Of a stretch of 64,000 bases of DNA, positions 59,118 to 64,000 are shown piece by piece. Source of the DNA: Apophysomyces variabilis (taxonomy: Eukaryota > Mucoromycota > Mucoromycetes > Mucorales > Mucoraceae); the NCBI GenBank assembly GCA_002749535.1, contig MZZL01000409.1:1160604-1224603 (forward strand). Direction: 5' to 3'. The translations under genes were made by a program, and so were the position numbers. Position 1 is the first letter of the stretch, and the number at the start of each line of letters is the position of its first letter. The notes under the pieces were generated by a model, which was not told where the DNA came from, ran no database searches, and was given only the letters and a program-made list of their open reading frames with translations.

Positions 59118-59699
59118 ACAGGAGACGGCTCTTTAGAACACAGTTGCTTTGATGACCGGTCTTGGTTTGTTGCACAGTTTTAAACAGCTGTCACATAACG
59201 GAATCTACAGTATATGGGGAAAAACCAAATAACCTAGATCTCTTGCTTTTTATTCCTTTTCCGTGACATAAGTTTCAGCATTGTTCGTTAGTATATAGCT
59301 TGACTAGATATCCAAATGAAATATTAAAGAATTAGTGATACAGGTTAATTTTGCTTCCTGACCCCTCGAGTGTCCGAGCGACGGATGTTTGGTAGGTTCC
59401 ATTAGGTTCCGATCATGAGATAGTTTAGGTTTTCACATGTTGTTACTTTCGAATGAAAAAATGTGGGGTCGTGTCTTCTTTGCTCTCTTTCTATATTCTC
59501 TCTCTCTCTCTCTCTTTTTTTTTTTGTTCTTTCTCAACCTATCTTGAATAGCGTGAAATACAATTATCCATCCTTTTTTTTTTGACTCAGCTTAAATTAT
59601 CCGAATTGGTTGGCAACAGATGCATAATAAAAATTCGGCTCCTGTTTCTCACTTTGCTTTCCCACCCCCACTTTCTGGTCCTACTCTTTCACTTAGACC
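59118..59699. promoter_or_regulatory. Divergent region, F-box gene / acyl-CoA oxidase gene
   Basis: 582 bp between start codons. A CT-repeat and T-tract (59497-59525 and 59573-59585) precede the oxidase gene and probably form its core promoter and 5' UTR. Confidence 0.45.
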
Positions 59700-62115
59700 A
59701 TGACTATCCCTCTCAAAGAATCCAAAGCACCTGATGCAAAAGCTGCCCTAGCACGTCTAGAACAGATCAAAAGCCAACTGAACCTGTCCCCATCCTCCAT
59801 GTCCTTACAAGCTCCCAAGGACATGGCCGCCGAACGCGCAGCTGCTGATTTTAATGTTAAGGCCCTGGCCTGTCTATGGGCTGGAGGTGACAAAGCATAT
59901 GAACTACAGGTAACACCACATACAATTCAGAAGAGAAACCCTATGTTACAAATGCTGACTTCCGCCCTGGCAGCAAAAAGCATATAGCATCATTAAAGAT
60001 GATCCTCAACTGGTGGTGCAGTCACCGAGGAATTTCCTCGAGTTTTCTACAGCAGAAATGCGCGAATTGTAAGATCCTTCTTACACTAAAGTCACCGTAG
60101 CAAAGATTAACGGTTTGTTCAGTACGATGGGTCAAATATACAGGATCATTGAACTTTTGAAGGACCCTGCCTACCGCAATGACAAGGAGCTGGTCTATGA
60201 AATTGCTCGTGCCGCTAATATGTACAATGAATCATTTTCGATGCGTTTCTTCATTCATGATTCGCTCTTCCGAAATGTTGTTATGATGCTCGGAGACAAA
60301 GAGCAACGCGAGAAATGGCTTGATGAAGTTGACAATTTTCGAATTCTCGGATGCTTTGCCATGGTAAGGTTTTCATTTTGTGTAACCTGGTGTATACTAA
60401 ACCTTGCTAGACGGAACTCGGTCATAGCTCTGCCCTAAGGGATATCGAGACCACGGCCACCTATGATTTTGCAACGGACGAATTTGTCATCACCTCTCCT
60501 TCTATCACCTCCACCAAATGGTGGATCGGTATGGCAGGCCAGACTGCTACACACGCAGTAGTCATCTCTCAAACAGTGATAGATGGCAAGAAAGTGGGTC
60601 TCAATTGGTTCATTGTCCAGCTTCGCGAGAAAGGAAGCGGAAAACTCATGCCAAATGTCATGATTGGCGATATCGGACAAAAGGCAGGCCACGGAGGTGT
60701 GGATAATGGTTGGATCCAATTCCGTGGAGCACGTATCCCACGTTCGCAAATGCTCAGCAAGTGGGTTAGCCTGGATCATCAAGGAAATTACACACCAGCG
60801 CCAAATCCAGCTGTCATGTATGCCACCTTGATTCCGGAACGTCTATCCCTTGTTACCGTCACAACCCAGATGATCTCCCAGGCTTTGACGATCGCTACTC
60901 GATATGGTGTGACTCGCCGCCAGGGTCCTAAGAACTGCCAAATCATGGACTACCAGTCTCATTATGTCAAATTGATTCCAGCCATTGCCTTCATGTACAG
61001 CGTCAAGACAGCACAGAGTGTTTTGGACGAGCAGTTCAAAGTACTAACCACAGGCGGCGAAATGGATCCAGAAGTCTATCTAAATCACATGGGTGAAATG
61101 CACGCGATTTCTGCATCTCTTAAAGGCCTAACCGGTTGGTATTCCTCTGAGATCCTTGAGACCTGCCGCCGAGCCTGTGGTGGGCATGCTTATTCATCTT
61201 ATAATGCAATTGCAAACATTATCGCCGACTGGGGTGTCATGACTACAGGTGGCGGTGACAATGTTGTGGTCCTGCAGCAGACGGCCAGACTTCTTCTTTA
61301 CCGTTTGATTCAGAAACTGGAATTTGATTCCTATCCGGATCTGAAATTCCAGAGCTCTACACACTACATCAAAGATGCCAAACGTTATTTAGCTAACACC
61401 TTATGGACCGTCACCGATGTGTCCGAGTGTCTCGTCAACCCGGTATATATCGAGGATGCCATTTATACAATCCTTGTGAAACGTGTAAGTACAAAATACT
61501 TATTTTGCCTTTGCCCTATACGGTTTGGTTTCTCATACCTTCAACTGTGATTAGCTTCGCAGTATCCAAAAGGAGCTAGATAATGGCAAGACAAATGAAG
61601 ACGTGTTGCTTGAGTCTGTCCGTGTGGCAGAATTCCATTGCGCCGCCTTTATGTTCGATGTCAGTGTATCCAAATATTTCAAGTCCTCCGATCAATCAAT
61701 TGAGCCAAGTGTTCTTTCAATCATGAAGCGCATCACAACACTCTGGGGTCTCCACGTAATGTACACCTATAGCGATCAGGGCTTCAAAGAGGGATATCTG
61801 ACCCCGAAGCAAGTAAAAGATATCGAAGAAGTATACCGAGAGGTCAGCTAGGCTTTCTTTAAGAATGCATTGCTCCGTATATTCATTCTTTCTTCTTCTT
61901 TCTAGCAATGCAAATCTCTTCGCAAGCAAGTTATTGGGCTTACAGATGCTTTCGGATTTCCCGACTTTGTGCTCAAAGCTCCAATCGCTCGGTATGACGG
62001 AAATATCTACGAACCCTACTTTGAAACGGTTCTGCAAGTACCCAATAGCGTGGCTCCTACTCCATACCATGACAAATATATTAGACCTTTAACTGAACGT
62101 CTACCCCCTAAATAG
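59700..62115 (+). CDS. pox1: Acyl-CoA oxidase (fatty-acid beta-oxidation, first step)
   Basis: Six exons, 59700-59909, 59974-60068, 60123-60363, 60411-61484, 61555-61842 and 61906-62115, give 705 residues. Diagnostic blocks are FSMRFFIHDSLFRNVVMMLG, GCFAMTELGHSSALRDIETT (FAD/substrate site) and FVITSPSITSTKWWIG. Later come QKAGHGGVDNGWIQF, IPRSQMLSKWVSL, ACGGHAYSSYNAIANI and DNVVVLQQTARLLL. The enzyme oxidises acyl-CoA to trans-2-enoyl-CoA, passing electrons to O2 and forming H2O2 in peroxisomes. The C-terminus is ..TERLPPK, not an SKL-type PTS1, and no PTS2 nonapeptide is evident near the N-terminus. Import by piggy-back, as reported for some yeast Pox proteins, is possible. The GTCAGC donor at 61843 is atypical, but the flanks join cleanly. 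Confidence 0.95.
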
Positions 62116-64000
62116 TTTAAATCATATTGCGCTCGTTTTGAAACGGACAAGTTTTGTCCTAACAATAAACTTTTGGGTATTGCTCAAATGTAGCTTGCCT
62201 TAATGATGTATTGATGTTGGTTGTTGATACACATGCGATACAACAATAGGTAGCTCGGTAAAGAGATAGAACTGAGCCATGGTATGCTGAGATAAAAGGT
62301 TCAAACAGAAATAAAAGAATTCATTCGTAGTTCATAGACTGGACTTGCAATCGAGGCAATGGGATATTGCTTTTATAACAACGTTTCTCTTTACTTCATC
62401 TTGCTAGTTTGTCAAATGACATTCCAGTAACGTTGCCTTTTTCTTTACTCGAACAACTTTTTTTTATATACCGATGGTCAAAGTAACAACGGCTGTGTCA
62501 CCAACCTTCAACACCTTGAATTTCCGCGTTAGAGAAAAAAAATTACTGATGTGCATAACGCTTTCTAGTCTACCTTTATTGAATTTCTATACAATTTTTT
62601 GAACCTAGCTGGGCATACTTCCGATCACTAACTAACACTATCAAATACACAGAACTGCAGAAGACATACAGGTTGCTATGGATGTGGATACATCAGCAAA
62701 GAGACTGGGTTACTGTCGTCAGAGGAAAAGGATATGCTAGTAAGCTCAGCTGTCTTCGGTCAGCGCATCGTAATGGGAGTATATGTGATCTCCGATTCGG
62801 TTGATCCCAGATTGCCTTACAGACATTCTTGCACGCCTAATAGAACGTGCCTCAGGTGCAACGTAATAACGTGACACTAAGAGAAGACCTTAATATCTTC
62901 ACAGATCAACCCATGCTTGACTTTGTGTTACATGCATGCAACTAATTGTTTGCCAGCTTCAAATAACCAACAGATTTTATACTAGAGATGATAAGCTATA
63001 TATATTCTCTTTTCAGGACATTTAGGAATAGATTCAGATGGTGCGATAAATTGAACCAGTAAGTGCAGGGGCACTGAGCTCTGACAAGATAATTCGTGTA
63101 ATCTTTGATTACAAAATCTTGCAAGCCTGACATTGCCATCCAATTATCCACTTAAGGATGGTTTAACCGAGCGTTGAATATAATAATTGGCTTTGGCTTC
63201 CGCAAGTGTTCGTGGTACCGATAACTAAGACGAACTTCGGTACGTCTATATCTACATGTAAGACGACAGCCTTATTGTCCCATTGCACCATTTCTGTGGA
63301 TGGCGAACCTTAATCGTCATATTGAATAGGTCCAATCATAGTCATCACAAAGAAAAAAGACCACAATCAACCAGTTCATGCATTTCTAGCATATGATTAT
63401 CTTTATCAGAGATCTTCAGTTTCAACCTTCAAGTTTAGAGTAAACTAAAATATGTAGGTTTGATTATTCACATCGCACGGATGCAACAGTGTTTGATGAT
63501 GGCAACAGAAGTATACCTGATATAGCAACAGTGGTGCCACCGTTTCTAACCTTGTTGCCAAGAGAAACATTCCGAATTTCATGTGGAACAGCAGAGCATG
63601 TATATTCGTGCAATTGCGTTCCTAAAGTCGGACGGAAAAATCAATCTTTTGCCTTCATGGCTCGTTCAGATGTATAAACAAGGGCTCTGTACGAGCAAAT
63701 TTACCACGTTATGGCAAAGGTAGCATCGTATCATTTCATCGTCGACGATCTCGTAGCACGAAGGCTTAACGACTGCATGAGCTTGTTCCCTTTTCGAACA
63801 ACATGGAATAAGCAGCGGATTGGAACACCTTATTCCTTGCGGCGCTCGATTCCTTCAATACGAGAGAAAATAATCGTACAACACGTTCGGTGGAACATTT
63901 TGAAAGCTAAAAATGACCTAAGATTGTTCTTGTTACCGTGATCTGTACGATTTCTGTTCTAAGGTTATTCTCAATGTGAGAGAGACAAAAAGAAAATGGA
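62116..64000. other. Right-hand end, no gene recognised
   Basis: A/T-rich. The only open frames (for example near 63489-63677 and 63711-63941) are short and show no domain. They could be an eroded gene or chance. No RNA gene or repeat recognised. Confidence 0.4.

Noticed and set aside
1..64000. tRNA genes, rRNA and CRISPR arrays
   Set aside because: Scanned by eye for T-loop motifs (GGTTCRANNCC) and regular spaced repeats. None convincing. A covariance-model search would be decisive.

Overview
The window is nuclear DNA of a filamentous fungus, most likely a zygomycete (Mucoromycota). The genes are dense in short GT..AG introns (about 40-110 nt, donors mostly GTAAG/GTATG, branch sites like CTAAC). 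Products are typical fungal housekeeping proteins: Msh3, uS3, SNW1/Prp45, CTP-type diacylglycerol kinase, Fet3/Ftr1, FucP-type sugar porter and a CLIP-170-like protein. The spaces between genes hold Tc1/IS630-type transposase relics, and there is a large RuvC/zinc-ribbon protein of the kind multiplied in mucoralean genomes. Assignment to Mucoromycota is inference from gene content, not from a database search. Intron/exon structures below were built by hand from splice signals plus frame and family conservation.

Layout. 1-4.1 kb: 3' end of U2A' (+), a small conserved protein (-) sharing a 226-bp divergent promoter with the Dgk1-like kinase (+), then a tandem CCCH zinc-finger protein (-). 5.9-13.1 kb: MSH3 with 18 exons (+), RPS3 (-) with an apparent 3-nt microexon, and a FucP/GluP-family sugar transporter (-). 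14.4-15.5 kb: a secreted EXORDIUM/phosphate-induced-like protein (-). 17.8-19.5 kb: a single-pass membrane protein with a LEA-like outer domain (+). 19.5-26 kb: gene-poor DNA with two degenerate Tc1/IS630 transposases (-) and one copy of a dispersed repeat.

26.1-30.3 kb: the reductive iron-uptake pair FTR1 (-) and FET3 (+), head to head, with four perfect ATCWGATAA motifs between them, which suggests joint control by an iron-responsive GATA repressor. 31.5-34.0 kb: a WDR44/Dgr2-like WD40 protein (-). 35.1-37.7 kb: a HECT ubiquitin ligase (+) whose frame carries one TAG. 38.8-39.1 kb: second copy of the dispersed repeat. 40.6-41.7 kb: an Edc1/PNRC-like decapping-enhancer candidate (-). 42.7-45.8 kb: CLIP-170-like CAP-Gly protein (+). 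47.8-49.8 kb: SNW1/Prp45 (+).

50.5-54.5 kb (-) is the most interesting locus: a roughly 1,290-codon Fanzor/TnpB-like gene. It has a RuvC-I Asp, no canonical RuvC-II Glu, an alternative DEHRSS Glu, a zinc ribbon and a terminal NRD Asp. One in-frame TAA interrupts it, and tandem hairpins lie just downstream where a guide RNA could be encoded. A 540-bp N gap (55775-56314) follows. 57.3-59.1 kb: F-box/LRR protein (-). 59.7-62.1 kb: acyl-CoA oxidase without an obvious PTS1 (+). The last 1.9 kb shows no recognisable gene. I saw no tRNA, rRNA or CRISPR array.
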